DNA of 64,000 nt from the NCBI GenBank assembly GCA_009773205.1, contig WPAE01000007.1, forward strand, positions 147,463 through 211,462, given 5' to 3'. The DNA comes from Ignavibacteria bacterium. GTDB lineage: Bacteria > Bacteroidota > Ignavibacteria > Ignavibacteriales > Melioribacteraceae. Position 1 is the first letter of the stretch. Every line of letters begins with the position of its first letter. Positions 9,684 to 18,837 of the stretch are shown here, one piece after another. The notes under the pieces were generated by a model. The model had not been told where the DNA came from, ran no database searches, and saw only the letters and a list, made by a program, of their open reading frames with translations. The position numbers and the translations under genes are program-made.

Positions 9684-10826
9684 TTACATAGCGCCGTTTC
9701 TTTTAAGAACTTCGCGTGCAATAATTCCTTTTTGAATTTCGTTTGTACCTTCAAATATTCTGTTAATTCTAGAATCGCGGTAAAATCTTTCTATTGGTAA
9801 TTCTCTTGAGTAACCCATTCCGCCATGAATTTGAACTGCGTAATCTGCAATTTTATCGAGTGACTCAGAGCAGTAAAGTTTAACTATAGCAGAGTTTCTG
9901 CTTACATCTTTTTTCAAATCGTAATCAACAGCGGTTCTGTAAACCATAGTTTCCATAGCGTAAACCATAGAAGCCATTTCTGCGAGCATAAATTGAATTG
10001 CCTGAAAGTGCGAAATTGTTTGATCGAATTGTTTACGTTGTTTTGAATATGTTGCTGACATTTCGAGCAGTTCTTTAGCAGCGCCAAGGCATGCCGCGCC
10101 TAAGCCTAATCTTCCGGCATCGAGTGTTTTCATAGCAAGAATAAATCCGCGCCCATCTGTTCCAATTAAATTTTCTTTCGGAATTCTAACGTTATCGAAT
10201 GTAATTGCGTTAGTTGTGCTGCCTTTAATTCCCATTTTCTTTTCTGCCGGGCCTGCTTGATAGCCGGTAGTGTTTGTATCAACAATGAATGTGCTAATGC
10301 CTTTATCGGTACGAGCAAACACTGAAACAGTATCTGCGATAGCGCCATTTGTAATCCAAAGTTTTTCACCGTTGATAACCCACTCATTTCCATCAAGATA
10401 AGCGCGTGTTTTTACGTTGAATGAATCTGAGCCGGCTTGAGCTTCTGTTAGACAGAAAGCTCCTATTTTTTCTCCTTTAGCAAGAGGAACTAAATACTTT
10501 TGCTTTTGTTCTTCAGTTCCGCCAAGATAAATTACGTTAGCTCCAATTGATTGGTGCGCGCCTATGAAAGTTGCAGTTGACATACATCCGCGTGCAATTT
10601 CTTCTTGCATTACACAATAACCAACTTCACCAAACCCGCCGCCGCCATATTCTTCTGGAAAAGAAACGCCTAAGAAACCAAGCTCGCCAAGCTTTTTTGT
10701 TAAATCTTGTGGAATTTTTTCTTCTTCATCAATTTTTGCCGCAATGGGTTTTATTTCGTTGTTTACAAAATCACGCGTCATTTCGCGCAGCATTTTTTGT
10801 TCATCGTTTAATTGAAAATCTTGCAT
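9684..10826 (-). CDS. acyl-CoA dehydrogenase
   Basis: 380 residues, typical for short/branched-chain acyl-CoA dehydrogenases. It oxidises an acyl-CoA to the 2,3-enoyl-CoA using FAD, passing electrons to electron-transfer flavoprotein. Visible family signatures are A-F-C-L-T-E-A-Q-A-G-S-D and the later Q-I-H-G-G-M-G-Y-S-R-E. The C-terminal I-F-E-G-T-N-E-I-Q places the likely catalytic Glu at about residue 359. It lies 15 bases after a FabL-like reductase gene. Chain-length specificity cannot be read from the sequence. Confidence 0.92.
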   Translation of the reverse strand: MQDFQLNDEQKMLREMTRDFVNNEIKPIAAKIDEEEKIPQDLTKKLGELGFLGVSFPEEYGGGGFGEVGYCVMQEEIARGCMSTATFIGAHQSIGANVIYLGGTEEQKQKYLVPLAKGEKIGAFCLTEAQAGSDSFNVKTRAYLDGNEWVINGEKLWITNGAIADTVSVFARTDKGISTFIVDTNTTGYQAGPAEKKMGIKGSTTNAITFDNVRIPKENLIGTDGRGFILAMKTLDAGRLGLGAACLGAAKELLEMSATYSKQRKQFDQTISHFQAIQFMLAEMASMVYAMETMVYRTAVDYDLKKDVSRNSAIVKLYCSESLDKIADYAVQIHGGMGYSRELPIERFYRDSRINRIFEGTNEIQKGIIAREVLKRNGAM

Positions 10827-10841
10827 TTCTATATATCCAAG

Positions 10842-11666
10842 TTATTTAATTATTTGACTTGTTTTTTCGCCGATGTAATTAACAATATATTCGCCGCCAT
10901 CAACTCCAATTACATTTCCAGAAATCCAATCGGCTTTTTCATCACAGAGAAGCACAATTGCTTTAGCTACATCTTCGGGTGTAGTTAATCTATTGTGTGG
11001 ATTTTTTTGCTTTGCCGCGCTCATCATTTTATCGAACATAGGAATTTTATTTCCGGCAGGCGTATCTGTAACACCAGCCATTATAGAATTACATGTAATC
11101 TTCATGTGCCCAAGTTCAACCGAAAGCTGGCGAATGTGAGCTTCGAGAGAAGCTTTTGCAGCAGATACTGCGCCATAGTTTGGAATAACTGAATGAGAAC
11201 CTGCGCTTGTTAATGCAAATATTCTTCCGCCGTGAGCAAATAGTTCTCTTTGAATTAATCCTTGAGTCCAGTAAACTAACGAGTGTGCCATTACATCTAA
11301 AGTCATATTCATTTGAGATGGAGATAAGCAATCGTTAGGGTTTTTAGAAATGAATGGTTTTAAAGTACCGAAAGCAAGGGAATGAATTAATACATTTACT
11401 TGCGGATGCTCTTTAGTTGCAAAGCGTTCTTTAACTTCGTCCAGAGTATTATTTATTTTAATTTGATCGGCTGCATTGATATTAAAGAATACTGTTTTCT
11501 GTCCGGTTCTTTCAATTTTTCTTATCACTTGTTGAACGGCAGGCATTGTTGCTTGTCTATCCAAGTGAATACCGAAAATGTTATAACCGTGTTTAGCAAG
11601 TTCGATAGCAGAAGCTCCGCCAAAACCGCTTGAAGCACCAAGAATTAGTGCCCATTTTTTTTCCAT
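10842..11666 (-). CDS. short-chain dehydrogenase, probable FabI/FabL-type enoyl-ACP reductase
   Basis: 274 residues with an N-terminal Rossmann motif G-A-S-S-G-F-G (10-16). The catalytic pair is Tyr164 and Lys171, six residues apart (Y-x6-K). That spacing is known from enoyl-ACP reductases of the FabI/FabL type, while ordinary SDRs such as FabG have Y-x3-K. The end (G-N-V-I-G-V-D-G-G-E) is the usual SDR C-terminus. The likely reaction is NAD(P)H-dependent reduction of trans-2-enoyl-ACP in fatty acid synthesis. An alternative is a 2,4-dienoyl-CoA reductase-like enzyme, given the adjacent acyl-CoA dehydrogenase 15 bases downstream. Confidence 0.75.
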   Translation of the reverse strand: MEKKWALILGASSGFGGASAIELAKHGYNIFGIHLDRQATMPAVQQVIRKIERTGQKTVFFNINAADQIKINNTLDEVKERFATKEHPQVNVLIHSLAFGTLKPFISKNPNDCLSPSQMNMTLDVMAHSLVYWTQGLIQRELFAHGGRIFALTSAGSHSVIPNYGAVSAAKASLEAHIRQLSVELGHMKITCNSIMAGVTDTPAGNKIPMFDKMMSAAKQKNPHNRLTTPEDVAKAIVLLCDEKADWISGNVIGVDGGEYIVNYIGEKTSQIIK

Positions 11667-11740
11667 TTAGTTTACCTCTCTAATGAATTGTGGCGCAAAC
11701 TTAATAAAACACATTTTTATTTCAAACGAATGTAAGACAG

Positions 11741-14700
11741 TTATGTCGGGAAAAACCTAACAGAATCTTCTCCAAGTAGTTGAGTAATTTTGTTTATAAG
11801 TTCTTCTGTCATTGTTACTTTATTCGAAATTAAAAACTCGCGGTTAGCTCCGTTGTCTTTTAATGCAACAACTACTTGCAGTTTGCCTGGATGTTCATCT
11901 AAAATATTTTTAAGGTCAAGCATTTTTTCTTTTTGATGAATTGAAGAATTAACAATGATACCGATACTTTTTGTAAGTTTTAGTTTTACTTCGTTAAGCG
12001 GCATGGCTTCATCAACATGAAGTTTAATGGCATCGCCGCTGCTTTCCAACATACCTTTAACAAGAATTGTTGATTCTGGCAAAATTAAATTTTCGCACTT
12101 GGCATAAACTTTAGAAAACATTAAGCACTCGCACGAGCCGGAAAAATCATCTAATTTGAAGAATGCCATTTTGTTACCGCGCTTATCCATCTTTGTTCTA
12201 AAATCTGTAACTACACCAATAGCTCGTACAGGCTCTTTAAAATTGTATGTGTCATCCTCGCCAAGATGAACAGAAGCGAAAGAATTATATTCTGACTCAA
12301 ATTTTCTGAGCGGATGATCTGTAAGGTAAAATCCTAACACTTCGCGTTCTTTTGCCAGTCTATCTTTTACTTCCCAAGGCGGAACGTTTGGTAATGTTCT
12401 TTTAACATCTTCATAAGAATTGTGAGATTCACCAAATAAACTATCGGCATTTGAACATTTAGATTCTTGAACTCTGCTTCCAAACTCTAACGCTTCTTGA
12501 ATTGCTAAAAAATTTTGTGCACGGCTTCCGCCTAATGAATCGAAAGCTCCGGCTAGAACAAGACCTTCTAAAGCTCGTTTATTAACAACTCTTGTATCAA
12601 CATTGGAAGAGAAATCATAAATATCTAAAAAATTTCTATCCAGATTTTCGTGTGAACTTTTGATTGACTCTACAGCGCCAACGCCAACATTTTTAATTGC
12701 GCTCATTCCAAATATGATTGTCTTTTTCTTGACACCAAATTTTACTGTTGGATGATTTATATCCGGAGGCTGAACTTTAACGCCGAGCTTTCTGCAATCT
12801 TCCAAAAGTGCAGTAACTTTTTCTGTATCGCCATATTCGTTAGAAAGGTTGGCAGCAAGAAATTCTTCCAGATAATGTGCTTTTAAAAATGCAGTTTGAT
12901 AAGCTACAACTGAGTATGCAACGGAATGGCTTTTATTAAAACCATAATTGGCAAACTTGTCAATCACATCATAAATTTCAGAAGCAATTTTCTTATCTAT
13001 ATTATTTGTAGAAGCGCCGGCAACAAATATTTCTTTTTGCTCTGCCATAGCTTGTGAATCTTTTTTACCCATAGCCCGGCGAAGTATATCTGCTTCCGCC
13101 AATGTCATTCCCGCAACTTTGTTTGCAATCTGAATTACTTGCTCTTGGTAAACAATAACGCCATAAGTCTCCTTTAAAATTGATTCCAGAATAGGATGCA
13201 GATAAGTAATTTTTTTCTTTCCATGTTTGCAAGCAATGAAGTCATCAATAAAATCCATTGGTCCGGGGCGGTAAAGCGCATTCATAGCTGAAAGATCTAA
13301 AATTGAAGATGGACGAAGTTGTTTTAAGTACTCACGCATTGGTCCGCTTTCAAACTGGAATACTGCTGTTGTTTGCCCGCGGCTAAATATCTCATAAGTT
13401 TTAGGATCATCAATTGGAATATCATCAATTAAAATTTCTTCGCCGCGGTTTACTTTAACGAGTTCAATAGTATCGCGGATAATTGAAAGCGTGCGCAGAC
13501 CAAGAAAATCCATTTTAAGCAAGCCGGCATCTTCAAGGTCTTTCATGTTAAACTGGGTTACAAGTGCATTATCATCGCCATAAATAGCAAGCGGCACGTG
13601 ATCGCTAACTGCGCCGGGAGTGATTACGACACCCGCTGCATGTTTAGAAGCGTTGCGGTTCATTCCTTCAAGAATTCTCGAGTACTTTAGAAGTTCCAGC
13701 ATCACCGGATCGGTAGTGTTCTTCAGATCGCGTAGTTCAGGAACTTCTTCTAAAGCTTGATCAATTGTAAAGACACGTCCAAACTTAGATGGAATCCACT
13801 TTGTAATTTCATTCACTTTTGGAATGGGAATTTTCAGAACACGCGCAACATCTCGAATTACAGCTTTTGAAGATAATCTATTAAAAGTGATTATCTGCGC
13901 AACAGAGCTTTCGCCATACTTTTCTTTTACATACTTGATAACATCCTCGCGTTTATCATCGGCAAAGTCAACATCAATATCGGGCATAGATTTACGCGAA
14001 GGATTCAAAAATCTTTCGAAGAGTAAATTGTATTTAAGGGGATCAACATCAGTAATTCCAAGAGCGTATGCAACCAAACTGCCAGCCGCACTTCCTCTTC
14101 CGGGACCAACCGGAATTCCCTTTTTCTTTGCTGCGTTTATAAAATCTTGAACAACAAGGAAGTAGCCCGGATACTGCATTTCGTTAATAACTTTTACTTC
14201 GTATCTAAATCTGTCTTCAATTTCCGGCGTAATAGTTTTGAATCTTTTTTGCAAACCATCTTCGGCAAGCTGAACAAAATATTCATCTAATGTTTTTGCG
14301 TTAGAATCTTTTGGAATTGGAAAATGAGGAAAAAGATGTCCTTCAGATTTAAGATCAACATTAATTTTTTGTTCTATCTCAAGTGTGTTTTCAATTGCGC
14401 CCTTGAAATTCTTGAAAATCTTTTTCATTTCATCTGCGCTTTTGAAATAGATCTCATCGGTGCCGTAACGCAAATCTTTATAATTAACAGTTCCGGTTTT
14501 ATCGCCAAGACATAGCAAAACGTTATGAGGAATTGCGTGTTCTTTTTCGATGTAATGAATATCATTTGTGCCTACAAGCTTTGCATTAATATCGCGGGCA
14601 AGCTTTGGCATTCCATCTAGCAGCGGCTGTTCAATCTGCAAGCCATGGTTTTGAACTTCTAAATAAAAATCATCATCAAACAATTCTTTAAGTTGAATTG

Positions 14701-15196
14701 CAATTCTTCGGGCTTTAGAGTAATCATCGTTAATTAATGCGGAAGAAATTGGACCGGCTGGGCAAGCAGTTGTGCAAATTAAACCTTCACTGTATTTCTG
14801 TAAAGTTTCAAAATCAATTCTGGGGCGGTAATAAAACCCTTCCGTGTGCCCAATTGTCGAAAGCTTCATCAAGTTTTTGTAGCCAACATTATTCTTTGCA
14901 AGCAGTACAAGATGATTGTAATGTTTCTTCTTTGTTCCGTAATCTGGCTCATCGCCTTTACGGTCAAATCGTGTTCCATCAATTACAATGTATGCTTCCA
15001 TTCCAATGATTGGCTTAATTCCTTCTTTAATAGCCTTCTTGTAAAACTCGGAAACGCCAAACATTACACCGTGGTCTGTTAACGCAACAGCATGCATCTC
15101 ATGTTTTTTTGCTGCGTAAACAAGAGATTCCACACTGCAAGCTGCGTCTTGCAAGCTGTAATGCGAATGATTATGTAAGTGTATAAAATCGCTCAT
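11741..15196 (-). CDS. dnaE: DNA polymerase III alpha subunit
   Basis: 1151 residues, the normal DnaE1 length. The N-terminal PHP domain starts H-L-H-N-H-S-H-Y-S and has T-D-H-G-V-M-F-G near residue 40. The polymerase core has G-R-G-S-A-A-G-S-L-V-A-Y and the catalytic acidic motif P-D-I-D-V-D-F near residue 405. The F-N-K-S-H-S-V-A-Y-S motif, helix-hairpin-helix and OB-fold segments follow. It is the replicative polymerase catalytic subunit. There is no intein and no interruption. Its start lies 157 bases from the dut stop, and the intergenic space holds repeats and a duplicated dut tail. Confidence 0.97.
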   Translation of the reverse strand: MSDFIHLHNHSHYSLQDAACSVESLVYAAKKHEMHAVALTDHGVMFGVSEFYKKAIKEGIKPIIGMEAYIVIDGTRFDRKGDEPDYGTKKKHYNHLVLLAKNNVGYKNLMKLSTIGHTEGFYYRPRIDFETLQKYSEGLICTTACPAGPISSALINDDYSKARRIAIQLKELFDDDFYLEVQNHGLQIEQPLLDGMPKLARDINAKLVGTNDIHYIEKEHAIPHNVLLCLGDKTGTVNYKDLRYGTDEIYFKSADEMKKIFKNFKGAIENTLEIEQKINVDLKSEGHLFPHFPIPKDSNAKTLDEYFVQLAEDGLQKRFKTITPEIEDRFRYEVKVINEMQYPGYFLVVQDFINAAKKKGIPVGPGRGSAAGSLVAYALGITDVDPLKYNLLFERFLNPSRKSMPDIDVDFADDKREDVIKYVKEKYGESSVAQIITFNRLSSKAVIRDVARVLKIPIPKVNEITKWIPSKFGRVFTIDQALEEVPELRDLKNTTDPVMLELLKYSRILEGMNRNASKHAAGVVITPGAVSDHVPLAIYGDDNALVTQFNMKDLEDAGLLKMDFLGLRTLSIIRDTIELVKVNRGEEILIDDIPIDDPKTYEIFSRGQTTAVFQFESGPMREYLKQLRPSSILDLSAMNALYRPGPMDFIDDFIACKHGKKKITYLHPILESILKETYGVIVYQEQVIQIANKVAGMTLAEADILRRAMGKKDSQAMAEQKEIFVAGASTNNIDKKIASEIYDVIDKFANYGFNKSHSVAYSVVAYQTAFLKAHYLEEFLAANLSNEYGDTEKVTALLEDCRKLGVKVQPPDINHPTVKFGVKKKTIIFGMSAIKNVGVGAVESIKSSHENLDRNFLDIYDFSSNVDTRVVNKRALEGLVLAGAFDSLGGSRAQNFLAIQEALEFGSRVQESKCSNADSLFGESHNSYEDVKRTLPNVPPWEVKDRLAKEREVLGFYLTDHPLRKFESEYNSFASVHLGEDDTYNFKEPVRAIGVVTDFRTKMDKRGNKMAFFKLDDFSGSCECLMFSKVYAKCENLILPESTILVKGMLESSGDAIKLHVDEAMPLNEVKLKLTKSIGIIVNSSIHQKEKMLDLKNILDEHPGKLQVVVALKDNGANREFLISNKVTMTEELINKITQLLGEDSVRFFPT

Positions 15197-15353
15197 AATT
15201 TATAATTGAGAATTGAGAATGGAGAATTGAGAATTATTCTCAATTGTCCATTTTCAATTATTTTCGTGTCCAAATCCGCCTTCACCGCGGTTGCTTGCAT
15301 TCAGATTAATTGAGAACGGAAATTATTCTCAATTCTCAATTATCCATTTTCAA
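15197..15353 (-). repeat. AT-rich palindromic repeats plus a stranded copy of the dut 3' end
   Basis: The dnaE/dut spacer contains iterations of GAGAATTG-type units. These include a 10-bp palindrome (aattgagaat / attctcaatt at 15225-15234 and 15236-15245). Between two such blocks lies a non-functional remnant that reads, on the minus strand, N-A-S-N-R-G-E-G-G-F-G-H-E-N-N-stop. This nearly equals the true dUTPase tail. The arrangement looks like a local tandem duplication involving the AT-rich repeat. Confidence 0.8.
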
Positions 15354-15400
15354 TTATTTAGTTCCAGTGTGTCCAAATCCGCCTTCACCGCGGTTGCTTG
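15266..15400 (-). repeat. 32-bp direct repeat, duplicated dut tail (15266-15297 and 15369-15400)
   Basis: Two identical 32-bp stretches lie 103 bases apart in the same orientation. The upstream-coding copy (15369-15400) is part of the real dut and encodes the fifth dUTPase motif, S-N-R-G-E-G-G-F-G-H. The other copy lies past the dut stop. The flanking AT-rich sequence (attctcaatt, then ccattttcaattattt) is also shared, so the duplicated unit is longer than 32 bp. Confidence 0.9.
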
Positions 15401-15809
15401 TATTTAGATCGTCTGTAATTTTGAAATCAGCTAAATAAACTTTAGCAAGTACCAATTGAGCTATTCTATCTCCGCGTTTAATTACAAAATCTTCATCGCC
15501 AAAATTGAAAAGAATAATTTTAATTTCGCCGCGGTAATCGGAATCAATTGTTCCGGGAGAATTTAAGACTCCTATTCCATGTTTAGCAGCTAAGCCGCTT
15601 CTTGGCCGTACTTGAATTTCGTAACCAAGTGGAATTTCGGCGCGAAGATTGGTTGGCACTAAGGCAACTTTTCCCTTTGGGATAACAATTTCATTTTCCA
15701 ATGCGGCTCGAACATCAAATCCGCTGCTGCCTTCAGTTGCATATTCGGGGAGCGGCACATCCAAAAATTTTTCTGAAATGTGCTGAATTTTAATTTCTAT
15801 TTTTTTCAT
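15354..15809 (-). CDS. dut: dUTP diphosphatase (dUTPase)
   Basis: About 151 residues. It hydrolyses dUTP to dUMP and diphosphate, keeping uracil out of DNA and supplying thymidylate synthesis. All five trimeric dUTPase motifs are present: G-S-S-G-F-D-V-R-A; P-R-S-G-L-A-A-K-H-G-I; G-T-I-D-S-D-Y-R-G-E-I; R-G-D-R-I-A-Q-L-V; and R-G-E-G-G-F-G-H-T-G. I chose the ATG at 15807-15809. The frame is open further upstream to a TTG at 15860, but that adds 17 residues outside the family's normal N-terminus. A second, stranded copy of the 3' end lies just downstream. Confidence 0.93.
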   Translation of the reverse strand: MKKIEIKIQHISEKFLDVPLPEYATEGSSGFDVRAALENEIVIPKGKVALVPTNLRAEIPLGYEIQVRPRSGLAAKHGIGVLNSPGTIDSDYRGEIKIILFNFGDEDFVIKRGDRIAQLVLAKVYLADFKITDDLNTSNRGEGGFGHTGTK

Positions 15810-15899
15810 TAATCTTAGAGAGTATTTAAAACAAAGATATGAACAAAAAACAATTTTCAATTATTGATTTTAAAGAAACTGCTTAGGTGGTACCAACTT

Positions 15900-17387
15900 C
15901 TATTTAATTCGAAGCAGCAGTTTGCTGAGTTTTACTACTTCGTTCTTGTTTACAATACGAAGTAAAAACATCATGCCGAAGAATACAATGAGAATTAAAA
16001 ATTTAAGTGCAATTGTTAAACCGCTTGTAAAGTATAAGTAATAATAAACTCCGCATGCGGCAAAAAGCAGTAAAATCAGTCTTGCAATTTTCGAAATCTC
16101 GTATTCTATTTTATAGAATTTTTGCGAATAGTAATAAAGCCCGTATGCCATAACCATATAAGCTGTTAAAGTTCCCAAAGCTGCGCCAATAATTCCAAGT
16201 ATCGGTATCAATAACAAATTAACAATAACATTAACAACTGCGCCTGCTCCGGTAACAATCGGGAAATATTTTGTCTTTTCTTCAATATAAATTCCAGCTT
16301 GAAAGTTGTAATATATTCCATTGAATAAATATCCAAGTAAAATTATTGGAACAATAACAAACCCTTCTTGATAACTCTCTTGATAAATTGAGATTCCAAA
16401 AACTTTCATTTTCATCAACTCATCAATAAACAAAGAAATGAGAATCCACAAGACACTTGTAAAGACTAGAAACAGAGTTAGCACCTTAGAAAAGATCTCT
16501 TTAGCATTTTTTTCTTTTGCGTTTGTTAAGAAGAAAGGCTGCCACGCAAACTGGAACATCATAACTACAAGCATCATTAATGTACCAAGTTTGTATGAAG
16601 CAGAAAAAACACCTAATGTTTCGTAGTTCGTTAACTTTTCAACCATCGGACGGTTAATAACTTGAACAATTGCCGCCGATAAACTTGCAGGCAAATATGG
16701 AACGCCAAATACAAGCATCTTCTTCAAGTATTCTTTATCAATTACCCACTTAAAGTTTTTAAGAATATCCGGAGACAGCAATACAAGGCTTAATAAAGAA
16801 GCGAGTAAGTTTGCAACAAAGATTGATTCCATTCCCCATTTTAGTTTAATGAAGAAGAGCAAGTTTAGCAGCAGATTAACAAGAATGTTTACCAAACGAA
16901 TTAGCGCAAACTTTTTCGATTTTCTTTCAAGGCGTAAATAAGCGAAAGGTATAACTGTAATTGTATCTAAAATTAAAATGAGAATTAAGTAGTAGAAAAA
17001 TCTGTAATATCTTTCTGGACTGTTGAACAAGTACTTTGAAGGTATGTCTAAAAAATTTATGAATAGACTTTGAGCTGAGAATAACACTGCTGCAAAAACA
17101 ACTGAAGAAGCAGTTATAGCAATCATAGCTGTTGAAAAAATTTTCTTTTTTGTTTCTTCTGGATTTTGCGAAGCGTACTTCATGAAAGCCGCATCCATTC
17201 CGTAAATGAAAACTACATTTAAGAATGCGATTGCAGCATAATAATTATTGTAAATCCCCATTTCACCTTGATCTGGCAGAACGTGAGTATAAAAAGGTGT
17301 TAATATGAACCCGAGAAAACGCCCGAGAATTGTACTGATTCCATAAATAGCAGTGTCTTTGGTAAGCTCTTTAATTTTTTCTAACAT
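15900..17387 (-). CDS. polysaccharide flippase (Wzx/MATE-like, polysaccharide biosynthesis family)
   Basis: 495 residues, almost entirely hydrophobic with about 12-14 predicted membrane segments. It begins M-L-E-K-I-K-E-L-T-K-D-T-A-I-Y-G-I-S-T-I-L-G-R-F, the usual start of the PST/Wzx flippase family, where G-R-F-L-G-F marks the end of the first helix. It would move undecaprenyl-linked oligosaccharide across the inner membrane. It lies 21 bases after a thioesterase gene, in a run of minus-strand genes joined to the polysaccharide locus. A second Wzx lies at 37298-38749. The sugar carried is unknown. Confidence 0.85.
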   Translation of the reverse strand: MLEKIKELTKDTAIYGISTILGRFLGFILTPFYTHVLPDQGEMGIYNNYYAAIAFLNVVFIYGMDAAFMKYASQNPEETKKKIFSTAMIAITASSVVFAAVLFSAQSLFINFLDIPSKYLFNSPERYYRFFYYLILILILDTITVIPFAYLRLERKSKKFALIRLVNILVNLLLNLLFFIKLKWGMESIFVANLLASLLSLVLLSPDILKNFKWVIDKEYLKKMLVFGVPYLPASLSAAIVQVINRPMVEKLTNYETLGVFSASYKLGTLMMLVVMMFQFAWQPFFLTNAKEKNAKEIFSKVLTLFLVFTSVLWILISLFIDELMKMKVFGISIYQESYQEGFVIVPIILLGYLFNGIYYNFQAGIYIEEKTKYFPIVTGAGAVVNVIVNLLLIPILGIIGAALGTLTAYMVMAYGLYYYSQKFYKIEYEISKIARLILLLFAACGVYYYLYFTSGLTIALKFLILIVFFGMMFLLRIVNKNEVVKLSKLLLRIK

Positions 17388-17408
17388 TTAAGCGAAATCC
17401 AACAATAA

Positions 17409-17825
17409 TTACTTCGTTTCAAAATACTTTGCTAATGCGTCAATATAAACTTTTGGCGGACGAACAGCTTTTTTTGTTTCCTCGCGAATAAAAACATGCG
17501 TTGTAAATCCTTCTGCAATTATTTCTCCGGTTTCTTTTCTCATAACAACATATTCAACTTTTGGTCTTGGAGTGTAAAGTTCTTTAACAGTTGCCTTAAT
17601 TTCAAGTAAGTCATCGTAAGCGGCTGGAGAAAGGTATTTTACGCCAGCTTCCACAAGCGGAAGCTGGTAACCTTGCTCTTCAATTTTTCTGTAAGGAAAT
17701 CCAATTGATCTAAAAAGTTCAGATCTGCCAACTTCAAAGTATTCCAAATACTTTCCATTGTAAACAAATTGCATTTTGTCTGTATCAGCATACCGAACAC
17801 GTATTTCTGCAACATTAGTAATCAT
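17409..17825 (-). CDS. YbgC/4HBT-type acyl-CoA thioesterase
   Basis: 138 residues, the full length of a hot-dog 4-hydroxybenzoyl-CoA thioesterase family protein. The signature R-V-R-Y-A-D-T-D-K-M-Q-F-V-Y-N-G-K-Y is near the N-terminus, with the conserved catalytic Asp (Y-A-D-T-D) in it. The protein probably hydrolyses short or medium acyl-CoA or acyl-ACP thioesters. The Tol-Pal link known for proteobacterial YbgC is not supported here, as no tol genes are near. Its neighbours are accA (59 bases upstream) and a flippase. Confidence 0.88.
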   Translation of the reverse strand: MITNVAEIRVRYADTDKMQFVYNGKYLEYFEVGRSELFRSIGFPYRKIEEQGYQLPLVEAGVKYLSPAAYDDLLEIKATVKELYTPRPKVEYVVMRKETGEIIAEGFTTHVFIREETKKAVRPPKVYIDALAKYFETK

Positions 17826-17884
17826 TGATTTATAAGAAGTTTAGTGGATGAACAACAAATTTTTATGAAAGTGAGTTTATGAAA

Positions 17885-18835
17885 TTATTCTTCATAAACT
17901 CCCATCTTGCCAAATTTTTCTAATCTATTTGAAACAAGTTTATCCGGCTTAATTTTTAACAAATTAGTAAGCTCTTCTTTAAGAGCTGCTTTTAAAGTAA
18001 CAGCCATTTGATTATGATCTTTATGCGCTCCGCCAAGCGGCTCAGGAATAATTCTATCAATAATTCCCTGCTCAAGCAAATCCTCGGCGGTAAGTTTTAA
18101 TGCTTCTGCAGCTTGCTCTTTATATTCCCAACTGCGCCACAAAATACTTGAACACGATTCTGGACTAATTACCGAGTACCAAGTATTCTGCAGCATCAAA
18201 ATTCTATCGCCAATGCCAATACCGAGAGCGCCGCCGCTTGCTCCTTCACCAATAATTGCAACTATTATTGGCACTTTGAGACGGCTCATTTCTAATAAGT
18301 TGCGAGCAATAGCTTCGGCTTGCCCGCGCTCTTCTGCTTCAATACCGGGATAAGCTCCAGGTGTATCTAACATTGTGATTACCGGTATTTTGAATTTCTC
18401 GGCAAGTTTCATCAAGCGTAAGGCTTTGCGGTAACCTTCGGGATTAGGCATACCAAAATTTCTAAAGAGATTTGATTTTGTATCTCTTCCCTTTTGATGA
18501 CCAATTATCATCACTTTTTGATTATCAATTTTAGCCAAGCCGCCAACTATTGCATGATCATCTTTAAATGTTCTATCGCCATGAAGTTCGATAAAGCCTT
18601 CGGTGATCATATAAATGTAATCGAGTGTGTAAGGGCGTTCGGGATGGCGGGCAAGCTGAACCCGCTGCCAGCGTGTTAGATTACTGTAAATAGTTTGTTT
18701 TAACTGAAGAACTTTTTCTTCAAGTGTTTTTATTTCTTTTGAAATATCTAAAGCAGTTTCATGCTTACGCATTTCATCTATTTTATTTTCGAGTTCGATA
18801 ATTGGTTTTTCGAAATCGAGTATGTTTTTTGCCAT
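17885..18835 (-). CDS. accA: acetyl-CoA carboxylase carboxyltransferase subunit alpha
   Basis: 316 residues, the normal AccA length. It carries the N-terminal [13 protein letters not shown] motif, [14 protein letters not shown], and the carboxyltransferase loop [12 protein letters not shown]. With AccD it transfers the carboxyl group from carboxybiotin to acetyl-CoA, the first step of fatty acid synthesis. accD, accB and accC are not in the window. It starts 2 bases after the stop of the GT2 fusion gene, so it is probably co-transcribed with polysaccharide genes. Confidence 0.96.
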   Translation of the reverse strand: MAKNILDFEKPIIELENKIDEMRKHETALDISKEIKTLEEKVLQLKQTIYSNLTRWQRVQLARHPERPYTLDYIYMITEGFIELHGDRTFKDDHAIVGGLAKIDNQKVMIIGHQKGRDTKSNLFRNFGMPNPEGYRKALRLMKLAEKFKIPVITMLDTPGAYPGIEAEERGQAEAIARNLLEMSRLKVPIIVAIIGEGASGGALGIGIGDRILMLQNTWYSVISPESCSSILWRSWEYKEQAAEALKLTAEDLLEQGIIDRIIPEPLGGAHKDHNQMAVTLKAALKEELTNLLKIKPDKLVSNRLEKFGKMGVYEE

Positions 18836-18837
18836 TG

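Noticed and set aside
13824..14150. 108-codon open frame on the plus strand
   Set aside because: Antisense to the catalytic core of dnaE; explained by codon bias of the opposite strand.
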